In this document: positions 10,831-23,701 of the stretch, piece by piece
Position numbering within the stretch: position 1 is the first letter of the stretch
How the letters are laid out: every line of letters starts with the position of its first letter
Assembly (NCBI GenBank): GCA_021442155.1
Contig: CM038214.1
Location: 317,409,001-317,473,000 of the forward strand
Source: Cymbidium sinense
Lineage: Eukaryota; Streptophyta; Magnoliopsida; Asparagales; Orchidaceae
Direction of reading: 5' to 3'
DNA length: 64,000 bases
Notes under the pieces: model-generated
Database searches by the model: none
What the model was told of the DNA's origin: nothing
The model's input: the letters and a program-made list of their open reading frames with translations, nothing else
Translations under genes and position numbers: made by a program

Positions 10831-13800
10831 CTTCTTTTGGATGGTTGGATGGTAGATGCTCCAAGGCTTCACATGAGGCATAAGATAGGATATTATGACC
10901 AATGTTCATCCTAATCCCCATAACAATCATTTCAAAATCCTAATTATACAAATTTACATGAAAAGGAAAAGTGGAAAACTAACTAACACCTACAAAACAA
11001 AGGTTAGCTAAAACAAACCACACAAATCCCAAGCATGTATATTAGACTTATCACCCCACACATGGGTGACTAAGTCCACCCTATGGATTATGCTTAGGGG
11101 TATAAAGCACCATAAAAAGCATTTATATTTTTATTTATGATAGCCCCTTAAGCACAATCCCACAAAAAGAATAGTTAGACTAAGTGTCCTACCATTCATT
11201 CTGAGCATACACACTAACATCCGTCTAAAACATAGATCACAAAATAAAACACATCAAACCATGCACCAACCTAACCTAAGGCTAGAAGTGGTGACTTAGG
11301 CTAATGTGTTTTGAAGGTTTGTGTGGTATGCTTAACTATGGCTTTAGGTTCAAATTTTCTAAGTGTGAAGAACATGTTCAACTTAGAGGAGGGTTTAATT
11401 TAAGTTGTTTAATCATTTTTTTTTATTTCATGTTTTGATTTGGTTTAAGTTGATGCTACAATTAATTACTAGTTATGAAGAGAGGGAAAGAGAAGAGAAC
11501 TTCTCTTTCCTTCCCTAACCTAAGTAATTTCTAAAGTAGATTCACATTTTAGTTTCATTTAGGTGAATTTTTTGATTAAATCTTTTAATTAATCCTAAGT
11601 TTAGATAAACTCTAAATAAACCTATTCAAAAAGAAAGGCATTTTAAGATTAAATAAAATGTACCAAAATTCACACATTACTTCATTTCTTTCCCAACATA
11701 TATAACATGCAAAATGATAGTATTTACACACTTTATGATGCATTCTAAGTAATCCATTTAAGGAAATTTAGAAGTTGAATATGCATGATTTTCTTAAGTA
11801 AAAGGGTTTTCTTATCCAAATTTTCACATACATACATGAAAGTAAGAAAGGCATAAGTGAATACAATGCCATTGTTAACCAAAGGTGTAAGGTACAAGAC
11901 CTATTTAGGGCTACTTAAAACCTCACAACCTCGGGTTATTGTAATATATCACTTTTTTCTTAAATACAAACATATAAAATGAAATATAAAAGGAATGCAA
12001 AAGTTGTTTAATGGATTCATTTTATTTTATGCAATTTATGTATGAGATATAACCTTTTTAGGTGATAGCAGGGATGAATAGGGTATGAATTATAAGTGTT
12101 GGGTTCTTTTCAAAAGAACTCTACACATCTTAACTCATTCAAAACTATAAACATAAGAAAGAGGAAACCTATGCTAAGCATGCCTTTATAATCTATCACA
12201 TGCAAGACTCATAATTAAGATATAAGTAGCATACTTTTAGATTTGATTTATAAGTTTTGAAAATAATTTGGATTTAGTAGTGATAATAGCCATTCATATT
12301 TCTACTTTAGCCAACACATGAAAATTTGACATAAAGTAAACAATTTCATTTTAAAATTTGAATTTCAAAATTATGAATGCATGAAATCACATGGCATACA
12401 ACTTAACATGTTGGGGAAAGATCCAAAGCAATGAAAGCATGTAAACAAACTCACTTCACTTAAATCCTAAAGACATTCTTATGGAATAAGAAAGTTTAAA
12501 ATAAATCAAAGTGAATTTCAAAGTGATTTTTGTTTAGTTTGAAGTTTGATTTAATTTTGAAAAGGTGAGATGAGTTTGCTATTCCTAACCCATTCCCACA
12601 TATGTTTGATATTTTTGTTTAATTTTTTAGATAATTAGATCCATTTTTATGCATTGATTAGGTTAAGGTATGAATTAAGTAGCTTAATTAACCCTTACAC
12701 ACCACCTTAGAAGAATTAACTAAATAATTATGAGCCAATGAGATGACATAAAACCCATAAGGAATTTAAATTTTCAATGCACCTAATAAAAAAGGGTCTA
12801 ATACAATTTGGCTCACAATTAAAAGTTAATTAAGCTAAGAGATTTAGCTTAAGTTATTTCAAAACACCCCTTCATACTTATGAATTGGGTTTTGATTTCC
12901 TTAATTGAACTTAGTCTATTAAATACCTAAGCATCTACCCAAAGTAGATTAATTAAGTTCAGGAACTTTTTAGAATTTTTAGAAATTGATTAAGGGGATA
13001 ATTAATGAATTACTTTTAATTAAGAGGAGATTAAGGAGAGAAGAGGGGGTTTAGGGAATAACAGGGAAATGCCCCAAAATATTCCATAAACCTCCTACTT
13101 GGATCTGACCTTAATCCTAATCATATAAAAATAACATACCTACTTAATTACATACATGGGGGATAATTAAGGAAACCATATGCCATTATTCTAATCAAGC
13201 ATTCAACAAATCCCAAGAAAATTAGGGGGATGAAGTCATCCCTAAAACTTACCCAAGAAATTTGGATTAATCGAGGCTAATTAAAAGTAATTAGCAAAAT
13301 AAATTTCTAATAAAACCCAAATTTAGAGAAAATCTTAATTAAAAACCCATTGAAATTAATTTTAAAATATTCTAGGTTTAATTATCTATCCATAGGATTT
13401 TATTTCACATTTTTTTGAATTTTCTAGAGAGTTATGAATTTTATAAGATCTAAGTTAGAATTAATTAAGCATTTTAAATAATCCCTAACTAATCCAGCTA
13501 TGATGAATGGCGGTGGCGTCGCGCTTTACATGCGTCATCGTGAGGGGATTACTTAAGTCATCACATCATGGTGCTATCTGCTTTAATCTCTATCGTCCGA
13601 TCAAAGATGGCAAGGATCTCCCTGTTTTAAATGGATAGAAGGAAATCTAAATGTGTTGAATTATCTCATTATCCATCTAAAACATGGGATGGATGGTGAG
13701 ATCTCAAGTTCTTCCCCTTGATCAATAGAGGCCATGATCAAGGGAAGATCAATCGATCTAGCATGGAATCAAACCAAATTCAACCCACACCATCTAAAGA

Positions 13801-14689
13801 TAGAGAGTGGAAAATCCAATGGTCAAAAATCGATGGGGTGAAAATTTCTTTCACAAAGCTCCACACCACATTGAGTTTAATGGTCAAAAAATCCCATACC
13901 TCATCGGAGGTGATCACCAATGCTCGATTCCTTGGAAGCTTCATCCGGTTGAGAAGCCTTCTGAGTATAAGCACTTGAGGTTGAGTGGATCAATGTATGG
14001 ACCAACTCCTCCTTAGCTTGCCTTTAATTGGTCCTCCCTTGCCTTTAGAACTTGGGAATCAACTTGGGTGAGCTTGACTTGGTCACCTAAGTGTGAAGGA
14101 AAAGGAAGGTGTGGAGAAGTTGGAAATTGGTTATTTTTTTTCATTTGAAATGGGAGAATGGAATGAGCTCTAGGATGCTTCCCTCTCGATGGCTCTCTAG
14201 GCACTCAATCTTAGAATTGCATTTGAGTTTGTTTAGGGGAGTATATCTCCCCTTGAAGGATCAGACGATCGAAAATGGACATGCCATTTTGATCCAATTA
14301 ATCATAGGTTGAGGGCTGTTTGATCAGTTAGGAGTGTGCACATGGTCAGTTTGAGCCAAGGAGTGGATTTCCAGCCTCCCATGTGCTTGAATTTGAGCTT
14401 GAGAGGGAGAATTTCCAATTTTTTGACCATGGGTCGGGTTTGGTCTAGGGACCAAATGGGCTGACCCAAACCCATTGGGTTGGGTGCACCACTCATCCTA
14501 GGTCCCTTGAGCTTTTAGGAAAGCTTCAAGTGAATGTGAAGAGGGTATGACCAAATTACCCATGGATCAAGCCAAAATTTGTTCTATGGCCTAGGGTAGG
14601 ATGGTCATTTTGCTATTTTTTCCACTTTGGACATGTTGGGTATGTGGAGAAACTAGGTTTGGCCAAGTTTCATGAGATTTGGAATTCAT

Positions 14690-15560
14690 TTGATAGGGTT
14701 TGGCTCATGTTGACCCATTTAGGTCAAAATGGGTCAACTTGGGTCAAGTTGACCAATAGGTCAAATTGGGTCAAACCAAGGGTTTGGTCAAGTTCATATG
14801 ACCATTTGAAATGTTTTGGTGGCTTTGGTTTGATTCAATTTGGTATAGTTTTGAATTTGGCTCATATGACTTCATTTAGGTCAAATGGGTCAAGTTGACC
14901 TATTTGACCTATTTGACCTATTTGAGGTAGGTCAAGGAAGGTTTAGGATAGGTTAGTCATATGGAGTGGATTGGTATCTTTTTTCCAATCAATTTTGGTT
15001 AAGTTCAATTTTGGCTCAACATGACCCCTTTAGGTCATGTTGGGTCTAAGGTCAATTGGGCTAGGTTGGGTCTAGTTGGAGGCTTTGGTCAAGTTCCACA
15101 AGTGATTTGGAATGGACTTGACCCATTGGTTTCAATCAATTTGGCTTAGATCAAGTTTTGACAAATTTTGACCCTTTAGGTCAAAATGGTTCAACTTGGG
15201 TCAAGTGAGCCAATTGGGCTAGGTTAGGCTCAAATGTTGGCTTCGTCAAGTTCAAACATAGGTCATGAAGGAACTTAGATCAATAGTTACAATCAATTTG
15301 GCCTATGGTAGAATTTGGTTATGTAAGGTTTCATTTTGGGTTAAGTGTTGACTTGGTCAACCCTTAGGTTTGACTTGGTTTGACCCAATTTGATTAATTG
15401 ATCATCACATGATTATTGTTGATCATGATGAGAGGGATATATGAGTTTGGTTCAATCCAATTTGGTTAGGATCAAAATTTGGCTCATAAGGTACTTTAGG
15501 TCACTTTGGGTCAAGTGAGCCTAAGTGGGTCAAGTGGCTTGGTCAAAGCTTGATTTGAAG
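14690..15560 (-). repeat. GGTCAA/TTGACC-rich tandem subrepeats in LTR U3
   Basis: More than twenty GGTCAA or TTGACC hexamers lie in degenerate units of about 150-175 bp. Each unit typically begins with TTTGGCTCA, then a TTGACC and a TTAGGTCAA. Perfect dyads GGTCAAGTTGACC are at 14742-14754 and 14888-14900. On the element strand this lies near the LTR start, the U3 promoter position. TTGACC matches the W-box bound by WRKY factors, so a regulatory role is plausible but unproven. Confidence 0.75.
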
Positions 15561-15889
15561 TTGGTTGATCTTGTATATGGACTCATGATTGAAATATAAA
15601 TCCATTTACAAGTGGTTTGAAGTCAAATGGGTTTAGATCCATTTGACAATTTCATATTCAAAGGAAGAATATGAAAGGGTTTTGGTTTTGATTTTTGACT
15701 TAGGTTTTGATTGTTTGATTGAAGTTTGGATTTATATATGAGCTCATGATTGTAGGGTTGATTGAACCATGAGAGAAAATCAAGAGTTTGGCATGATTTG
15801 AAATTGATTTGGCTAAGTTCAAGATTTTGACTTGAAAGGCTTAGATTTTGGATTTTGGTTTGAGTTTGATTTTGAATTGGTTTTGATTG

Positions 15890-16560
15890 TTTGAATTTAT
15901 ATTTCATTTATGTATGTGAATATAAATGGGAATATAAATGGATCATGAGAAAATGTCAAGGTTTGAAGTGATTTGACCATGATTTGGGCTAAGTCCATTA
16001 AGAAGGATTTAAGGGACTTAGGAAAATTTTGGAATTTGGGTTTTGAATTTTTTGAATTTGGTTTGATTGATTTATATTTATATTTCATTTATATATGTGA
16101 ATATAAATGAGATTATAAATGAATTATGAGAAAATTCCATGACTTTGATATGGTTTGATGATGGTTTAGGCTAAGTTCATTAATGGAAAATTAAGACTTA
16201 AAGCGATTTTAAATTGGGAATTTAATTCTTGGATTGATTTGATTGATTTATATTTATATTTCATTTATATTTGAATATAAATGAGAATAAAATGAGTTTT
16301 GAGAAAATCCCAAAGATTTGAATTGATATGATCAAGGTTTAGGCTAAGTCCATTAATGGAGAATTAATGACATAGGAAATTTCAAGGATTTTAAATTTAG
16401 AATTTTGAGTTTAGTTTGATTGCTTTCAATTTATATTTCATTTTTATATATGAATATAAATGAGAATATAAATGGATTTTGAAAAATCTCAATAATTTGA
16501 ATAGGTTTTGATCATGATTTTGGTTAAGTCCTTAAGAGGAGATTAAGGACTTAGGAAAGA
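15890..16560 (-). repeat. four tandem units of about 175 bp with palindromic core
   Basis: Units centred near 15900, 16075, 16250 and 16430 share ATTTCATTTATATATGTGAA followed by ATAAATG and GAGAAAAT. The core contains the inverted repeat CATTTATAT...ATATAAATG. Diverged equivalents with about 170-bp spacing occur at 25860-26300 in the second LTR copy. Confidence 0.78.
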
Positions 16561-17379
16561 TTTGAACTTATGAATTTTTAATGGATTTTGATCATGGGTT
16601 TCAATCATAGATTTCAATCATGGATTTCAATCATATGGAGTTGATTTGAATTTGGAGACAATCAATTAAGATTGATTTGGAGTTTGACTTGAAAGAAGGA
16701 AAGTGAGGAATTGTTTAAGCTAAGGGTAGGAAATTTTCCTAACACCCCTAAGGCATGACCTATTCCTATGGCTAACTCTTCTAAGTCTCTAGGGCTAGGT
16801 TGAGAGTCCTTAGGAGTCATATGTTTAAGATGGAGGGGTTGAGAGCTCATTCTAAGACTGAGGTCAACAGGTTCATAGGAGTACCATGATATTTTGCATC
16901 ATTTCCATCCATCCAGATGAACCAGATAAGGGTAATAGCCATTAAAACTTTGATATGACCTTTCACAATTTTTTTGAAACAAACTTTAAAGAGTTTTTAT
17001 AAAGAAAGAGAACCATGAAAATAGTTTGTATTAAATAAATCATCATACCAAAGACATAATTTAGAAGAAATTGCACCATTGACAAAAATATGATTTATAT
17101 TTTCAATATGAAAGCATAGCACTTAGATGGTAAATAAAATGCTTTAATCTAGAGCAAAGAGTCCACAGGAACAAAGTTATTCAAAATCCTCTATGCTAAA
17201 ATTGAATAGGATATGGGAATGATATTGTTCCAAAGTTTAGTAAAGACATTAGAGGGGTTCTATTTATCTCTAATAAAATTCCAAACCTTTTTCAGAACAA
17301 AATCACCATTATAAGAAAGCTTAAAAAGAATTTGATTAGGTTTGTTAGAAGAAATGGGGATATTTCTAAAGTTGTCAAA

Positions 17380-18010
17380 AATAGAAATAGGGATATAATT
17401 CTCAAGTTAGCTTTCATTGCAATTGTTATTAAGCCAAAAAGAGTTTACTTTGATAGCAGTAGTAGAGTGGGTAGATAAAAGGGTATTAATAGAGCCATTG
17501 CCAATCCAATTGTCTTGCCAAAAGAAAGAAGAATTTGAATGAATACCCCTAGATATTAAGGATTCGACAACTCATTTAATGAGGCAAAGCCTTTTACAAA
17601 CCGTAGAGTCACCAACTTTATAAGCACAGATAAGAGTTTGTTTACCTTGGCAGTATTTTCCATCATAAAATTAGCCCAAAGGCTATCATTCTTTCTAAAA
17701 TTCCACTAGAGCTTATGAGAGAAAGCGGTGATAGCTTCACGAATAGGTTTGCAACCAAGAGCACCATCACCAAAAATACCACAACATTTATGCCAAGATG
17801 TCCAATGCATTCTTTTGGTAGAATTATTGGAGCCCCAAAAAAATTTATTAAGCAAAAGATCAATTCTGATAAGTGTAGCATTAGTGGGGATAATAGTCTG
17901 AATCAAATAAAGAGGCATTGAATTGAGAGTGCTTTTAAAAATAGTGAGCCTACCACCAAAGGAAAGCAAATGGAATTCCCAAGCAAAAATTTTATTTAAA
18001 ATTTTTTGAA
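17380..18010 (-). pseudogene. L1 ORF2 C-terminal region
   Basis: The minus strand encodes LSFGGRLTIFKSTLNSMPLY and later MHWTSWHKCC. These match the conserved segment after the RT of plant L1 elements (typically LSxGGRxxLIKSVLxxxPxY and MHWxxWxxxC). Further down, SFFWQDNW resembles the start of the zinc-binding RT-associated domain. The open stretch 17706-17969 is about 87 codons; the rest is broken. Confidence 0.8.
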
Positions 18011-18149
18011 TTAACTCATCAAAAGATGGGATCGTTCTGGGCCTTTAAAGAGAGGAGCACCCAAGTACCTTAGAGGTAAGCGTTGATGTTTAAAATTAGT
18101 GATATGCAAGATTTGATTGATTTTATTATTGGAGATGAGGAGGTGATAA

Positions 18150-19300
18150 AATAGCTTTTGTTATCATAGATAGAAAGGCCACTTTCTCAACCAAATTTAT
18201 TTATAAAATTCTTGAGATTCCTAATATGATGAATAGAAGATTTGCAAAAAATGATGAAATCATCTACAAAGCTTAAGTAGGAAACATGAAGACCACCAAG
18301 AGTTTCATAGTACATACTATGATTATTTAAGAATAAATCATCGATGCTCCTAGATAAGTACTCAACAATGATAATAAATAAAGCATAACATAAAGGATCC
18401 CCTTGTCTTAAGCCATGGGAAGAGGGAAAGAAACTCAAGGCTTACCCATTAAGAAAAATAAAAAAACTAGGCATTATTAATACATTTTTTAATAAAAATA
18501 AATAAATTTATCAGAAAAAGTAAATAAATTTAGAATATGGAAAAGAAAATCCCAAGAGATGTTGTTAAAGGCTTTGGTAATATCTAATTTCAAAAGAATG
18601 TTGCCACCTCTATTCTTAGCATCAAGAGCATGAATTAATTCTTGGGCAAGTAAAATATTATTAGAAATTGATATACTTCTAACAAAACTAGTTTTGTTGG
18701 GAGAGATAGATCTATTAAGTAAAAGACTAAGCCTGTTGGTAAGAATTTTGGAAATCAACTTATTAAAGAAGGTGCAAAGACTAATAGGTCTAAAATCACT
18801 CCAATAGTCTAGATTATCTTTCATAAGAATGAGAACAATAGAAGTACTAGAAAATATCTAGGAAAAGGATTATCATTAAAAAATCAATCACAGCCTCAAT
18901 CAAATCATTTTTAATGATAAACCAACATTTTTTTTGAAAACATTGAGTTGTGAAACCCTCCGAACCAGCAACAAAATCTATGTTCATGCTATTTAGAACT
19001 TCAAAAATTTCATCTTCATTAGGTACAATGGTAAGCAAATCATTATCATCATTAGTAATAATAGAAGGAATCAAATGCGATTTAGAAATAGCTTCATAAG
19101 AGCAATTCTTATTAAACATATTTCTAAAGTAATTAATAACAGATTCCTTAATATCATTATTCTATGTAATCCATTCTCCATTGTCATCTTTAATTTTGAA
19201 TATTATTTAAAGCTCTCTATTTATTAATTAAAGCATGGAAATAGCTAGTATTCCTATCACCATCTGCAATATTTTACTAGCTTTTGGTGCCAATAAGTCT
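18150..19300 (-). pseudogene. L1 reverse transcriptase
   Basis: Segments in order on the minus strand are DFRPISLCTFFNKLISKILT, LLKLDITKAFNNISWDFLF, HGLRQGDPLCYALFIIIVEY and SYLSFVDDFIIFC. They match RT motifs of plant L1 (RPISL, KxDxxKAFDxxxW, GLRQGDPLSP, FADD). Here the usual FADD box reads FVDD, keeping both catalytic aspartates. RT performs target-primed reverse transcription at the insertion site. The frames are interrupted between 18439 and 18489 and near 18830, so it is inactive. Confidence 0.87.
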
Positions 19301-20033
19301 CTTCCATATTTTAGAAGTTAACAAGTTTATCTTTGCCTCTGAGTCCTTAATCTTAGAAGGATCATATATAACAGAGACTTCAAGATCACAAACCAATTTT
19401 TCCATATCTTTAATATTAACAAAAAGGTTATTAAAATAATGCTTGTTCCACCAACCCAAATTTTGTTTAAATCTTTCAAGTTTAAACCAAAGTCTATTCA
19501 TCCCCATAATCGAATTATCAGGATGTAAAGGAGCTTTCAAATTAATAGCCACAACATCAATAAAATCAATATGCTAAATCCACATGTTCTGAAATCTAAA
19601 AGGAGAGGAGTTTTTAATCTATTAGAATTATCTTTAATAGAAACCAGAAGAGGAGCATGATCAGACAAGGTTCTTTTGAAATGAAAAATAAAAGTAATAG
19701 GCCACAAAGTAATCTAATGAGTATTAAAAAGGATTCGACCCAACCTTTACCAAAGTCTAGAGTTTTCCCAAGTACAATTAGAACCCTTAAAGACAATATC
19801 AAGCAAATTAAAATCAAGGATCATATTGGAAAAATCTACCATGGAATGAATATTGGGAGAGCAACCACAACTTCGTTCAAAAGAAAATAAAATAGTGTTG
19901 AAATCACCACCAACAAACCAAGGTTTGTTGACCTAGGTAGCAAAATTCCTCAAAATATCCCAAAGAAGATTTCTACCAGATCTATAACAAGATGCATAAA
20001 CAAAAGAGCCCAAAACACAATAGTCACCATAGG
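19301..20033 (-). pseudogene. L1 AP endonuclease, C-terminal part, and linker
   Basis: The minus strand reads FVYASCYRSGRNLLWDIL and then PWFVGGDFNTILFSFERS, matching the AP-endonuclease motifs VYA...R..LW..L and PW...GDFN of plant L1. The linker that follows includes LGWWNKHYFNNLFVNI, and DGDRNTSYFHALINK at the lower-coordinate end. The N-terminal half of the endonuclease is absent, and the break falls where CCCTAAA-type repeat begins. Confidence 0.82.
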
Positions 20034-23000
20034 GTTTTAGGTTTAGGGCTTAGGGTTTTTCTTTATTATTTTTTTATTTTTATTATTTTATTTTTTTTAA
20101 AATTAAATAAACTCATAGTTTTAGGTTTATTTAGTTTTTTTATCTATTTTAATTTATTTTATTTTTTTATTTTTTAGGTTTATTTTTATTTTTATTTACA
20201 TTAGTTTATTTATTTTAGGTTTATTTATTTTAGTTTATTTTTCAGGTTTAGGCTAAGGTTTAGGTTTATTTTTTAGTTTAGTTTTATTTTTATTTTATTT
20301 TTATTCTATTTTTTAAGTTTAGGTCTTAATTTTTATTTTTTAGTTTAGGTTTAAGTTTTTTTTTTTTTTAGTTTATGTTTAGGTTTAGGTTAAGGTTTAG
20401 TTTATTTAGGTATTATTTATTTTAGTTTAGGTTTAGGTTTATTTTATTTTTATTTTAGGTTTAGTTTTTTTTTAGTTTAGGGTTTAGGTTTTACTTTTTA
20501 TTAATTTTTAGATTTAATTTTTAGGTTTATGTTTTAAGTTTAGGTTTTTATTTAGTTTTTATTTTATATCATTTTAGGTTTATTTTATTTTTAATTTGGG
20601 TTTAGTTTCTATTTTATTCAGGTTATTTATTTTTAATTTAGTTTAGGTTTTTATTTATTTTATTTTAGTTTAGCTTTTATTTTCTACTTTATTTTCTTTC
20701 TAGGTTTAGGTTTTAGCTTATGTTTTTATTTTATTTTATTATTTTATTTTATTTTGGTTTAGGTTTATTTATTTATTTTATTTTTAGGTTTTGTTTAGCA
20801 TAAGTTTAGTTTTTTAGCTTTATAGGGTTTAGGTTTAGGTTTTAGGTTTTTATTTTAGGTTTATTTGTAGGTTTTTTTTTAGTTTAGGTTTAGGTTTATT
20901 TTTAGTTTATTTTATTTTATTTAGTTTAGGGTTTAGGTTTAGTTTTTTTAGGTTTAGGTTTAGGTTTTATTTATTTTAGTTTAGTTATTTTAGTTTAGGT
21001 TTAGGTTTATTTTACTTTGTCTATTTTAGGTTTAGTTTTTCTTTTAGTATAGGGTTTAGGTTTTATTTTTTATTTATTTTAGGTTTTATTATTTGGTTTA
21101 TTTTTTAGGTTTAGGTTTTTGTTTAGTTATTATTTTATTTTTATGTTAAGTTTATTTTATTTTTTTTATTTATTTAGTTTTATTTTATTATGTTTTATTT
21201 TTAGGTTTATTTTAATTTTTAGTTTATTTTAGGTTTTTATTTATTTTATTTTAGTTTAGTTTTTTTAGATGATTTTATTTTTAGGGTTTAGTTTAGGTTT
21301 AGGTTTAGGCCTTAGTTTAGGTTTTTATTTTATTTTATTTATTTTATTTAGGTTTAGGTTATTTATTTATTTTATTTTTAGGTATTATTTAGTTTAGGTT
21401 TAGGTTTTTAGGTTTTTAGGGGTTTAGGGTTTAGGTTTATGTTTAGGGTTTAGGGTTTAGGTTTAGGTTTAGGCTTTAGGTTTATTTAGGGTTTAGGTTT
21501 AGGGATTAGGATTTAGGTTTAGGTTTAGGTTTAGGTTTAGGTTTTAGAGTTTAGGTTTAGGGTTTAGGTTTGGTTTAGGGTTTAGGGTTTAGGGTTTGGT
21601 TCTTTTAGTTTAGGATTTATGGTTAGCGTTTAAGGGTTTGTAGGTTTAGGGTTTAGGGTTTAGGGCCAGTTTAATAGTTTAAGGTTTGCTTATAATTTAG
21701 TTTTAGGTTTAGGGTTTAGGGTTTAAGTTTAGGTTATTTTAGGGTTTACATTTAAACTTTGATTTAGGATTTAGGTTAGGTTTAGTTTTTTAAAATTTAA
21801 CAAATAGTATTTAGGTTTATTTAGTTTATTTTTAGTTTATTTTATTTTATTTATTATAGGTTTATTTTATTTTATATTATATTGGTTTATTTATTTTTTA
21901 TTTTTTAGATTTAGGTTTAGGTTTTTTTTTTAATTTTTTTTTAGGTTTTCATTTTAGGTTTATTTTTAGGTTTTTATTTTTTTGGTTTATGTTTAGGTTT
22001 ATTTAATTTAATTTTAATTTATTTAGTTTAGGGTTTAGGTTTAGTTTATTTTAAGTTTAAGTTTGGGTTTTATTTATTTTAGTTTAGTTATTTTAGTTTA
22101 GGTTTAGGTTTATTTTATTTTGTTTATTTTACGTTTAGGTTTTTTTTAAATTTATGGTTTATGTTTTATTTTTTATTAATTTTTAGGTTTAAGTTTTTAT
22201 TTTAATATATTTTAGGTTTTTTTTATTTTTTTTATGATTAGTTTTTATTGTATTTAGGTTTTTTATTTTTAGGTTTATTTTAATTTTTTATTTTGTTAGG
22301 TTTTTATTAATTTATTTTAGTTTAGTTTTAATTTTTTATTTTATTTCATTTTATTTTATGTTTAGGTTTAGGTTTGAGTTTAGGTTTTAGTTTTTGGTTT
22401 TTTTATTTTATTTTATTTTTTAGTTTATTTTGGTTTAGGTTTTATTTATTTTATTTTTTAGGTTTTATATAGTTTAGGTTTACATTTTAGGTTTAGGGTT
22501 AGTATATGGTTTAGGGTATAGGATTTTGCAGGTTTAGGGTTTAGGTTTAGGGTTTAGGGTTTTAGGGTTTAGGGTTTAGGGTTTGGGGTTTGGGGTTTAG
22601 GGTTTTGGCTTTAGGGTTGTAGGTTTTAGGGTTTAGTGTTTAGGGTTTAGGGTTTAGGGTTTAGGGTTGTAGGTTTAGGGTTTATGGTTTAAGGTTTTTT
22701 TATTTATTTTTATTTTATTTATATTTATATTTTTCTTTAAATTAAGTAAATTGGTAGGTTTAGTTTTATTTAGTTTATTTTATTTTTTATTTTTATTTAG
22801 GTTTATTTTTATTTTATTTAGTTTAGTTTATTTATTTTAGGTTTATTTAATTTAGTCTGGTTTTTTATTTTAGTTTTTTTTAGGTTTAGGTTAATGTTTA
22901 GGTTTATTTTTGTTGAGTTTTATTTTTTTATTTCATTTTTAGGTTTAGGTTTTATTTTTTATTTTAGGTTTAGGTTTAAATTTTTATTTTATTTTTATAG

Positions 23001-23701
23001 GTTTAGGTTTTAGGTTTTTATTTTAGTTTTTTTTATGTTTTATTTTTTAGTTTAGGGTTAGGTTTATATTTATTTTATTTTATTTTATTTGGTTTAGGTT
23101 TAAGTTTAGGTTTAGGTTTAGGTTTAATTTATTTTAGTTTAGTTTATTTTAGTTTAGGTTTAGGTTTATTTTATTTTTATTTTATGTTTAGGTTTTTTAG
23201 TTTGAGGTTTAGGTTTTATTTTTAGCTTTATTTTTTAGGTTTAGGTTTTTATTTAGTTTTTATTTTATTTTATTTTAGGTTTATTTTATTTTTATTTCAT
23301 TTTTAGTTTTTATTTTATTTAAGTTTTTTATTATTAGGTTTATTTTATTTTATTTAGTTTAGTTTATGTTTTTATTCATTTTATTTTATTAGTTTATTTT
23401 ATTTTATTTTTAGGTTTAGGTTTTGGTTTTAGTTTAAGTTATTATTTTATTTTATTTTATATTATTATTTTATTTAATTTTAGGTTTTTTATATATATTT
23501 TATTTTTAGGTTTTATTTAGTTTAGGTTTAGGTTTTTATGTTTTTAGGGTTTAGGGTTAGCTTAGGGTTTAGGGTATTTTTTTAAATAAATAAGTAAATC
23601 GGTAGGTTTAGATTTATTTAGTTTATTTTATATTTTTTATTTAAGTTTATTTTTTATTTTTATTTAGTTTAGTTAATTTATTTTAGTTTAGGTTTTTTAT
23701 T
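20034..23701. repeat. degenerate interstitial telomere-like array, block 1
   Basis: Continuous TTTAGGG, TTTAGG and TTTATTTTA sequence with very little else. Perfect TTTAGGG runs are short (for example about four units at 22633-22670). The tag resembling AAGTAAAYYGGTAGGTTTAG, followed by TTTATTTAG, recurs near 20099, 21791, 22739 and 23583, linking it to block 2. No gene cassettes occur in this block. It is flanked by a truncated LINE and a truncated LTR, so it is not a chromosome end. Confidence 0.93.

Larger units (their letters stand above)
9211..16869 (-). mobile_element. putative very long 5' LTR of the Tat/Ogre-like element
   Basis: The right boundary is supported by the terminus GAGGTCAACA (element strand TGTTGACCTC, an LTR-style TG start). 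The identical terminus occurs at 26662 in a second copy. The left boundary is inferred from the PBS. Two separate pieces recur elsewhere in the window in the same orientation: 10.5-11.27 kb at 63290-64000, and about 13.66-16.87 kb at 23702-26662. No convincing coding sequence is present. If one LTR spans all of this it is about 7.7 kb, longer than most plant LTRs, so a nested insertion within it is possible. The TG/CA terminus on the PBS side is not clear. Confidence 0.55.
16925..20033 (-). mobile_element. L1-type LINE, 5'-truncated and decayed
   Basis: Reading the minus strand from 20033 downwards gives parts of L1 ORF2 in the right order: AP endonuclease, the region before RT, RT, and the C-terminal part. 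Many stops and frameshifts are present. ORF1 and the N-terminal endonuclease are missing because the element stops abruptly at 20033 against telomere-like repeat. The 3' end is not sharply defined and no clear poly(A) or target duplication is visible. The boundary near 16925 is approximate. Confidence 0.82.

Noticed and set aside
11280..13500. Possible host gene in the LTR interior
   Set aside because: No open frame, splice pattern or codon structure is visible. Neighbouring parts recur as LTR fragments, so this is best read as LTR sequence.
19992..20177. Small open frame at the LINE/array junction
   Set aside because: It spans antisense LINE sequence and telomere-like repeat and encodes only low-complexity F/L/I residues.
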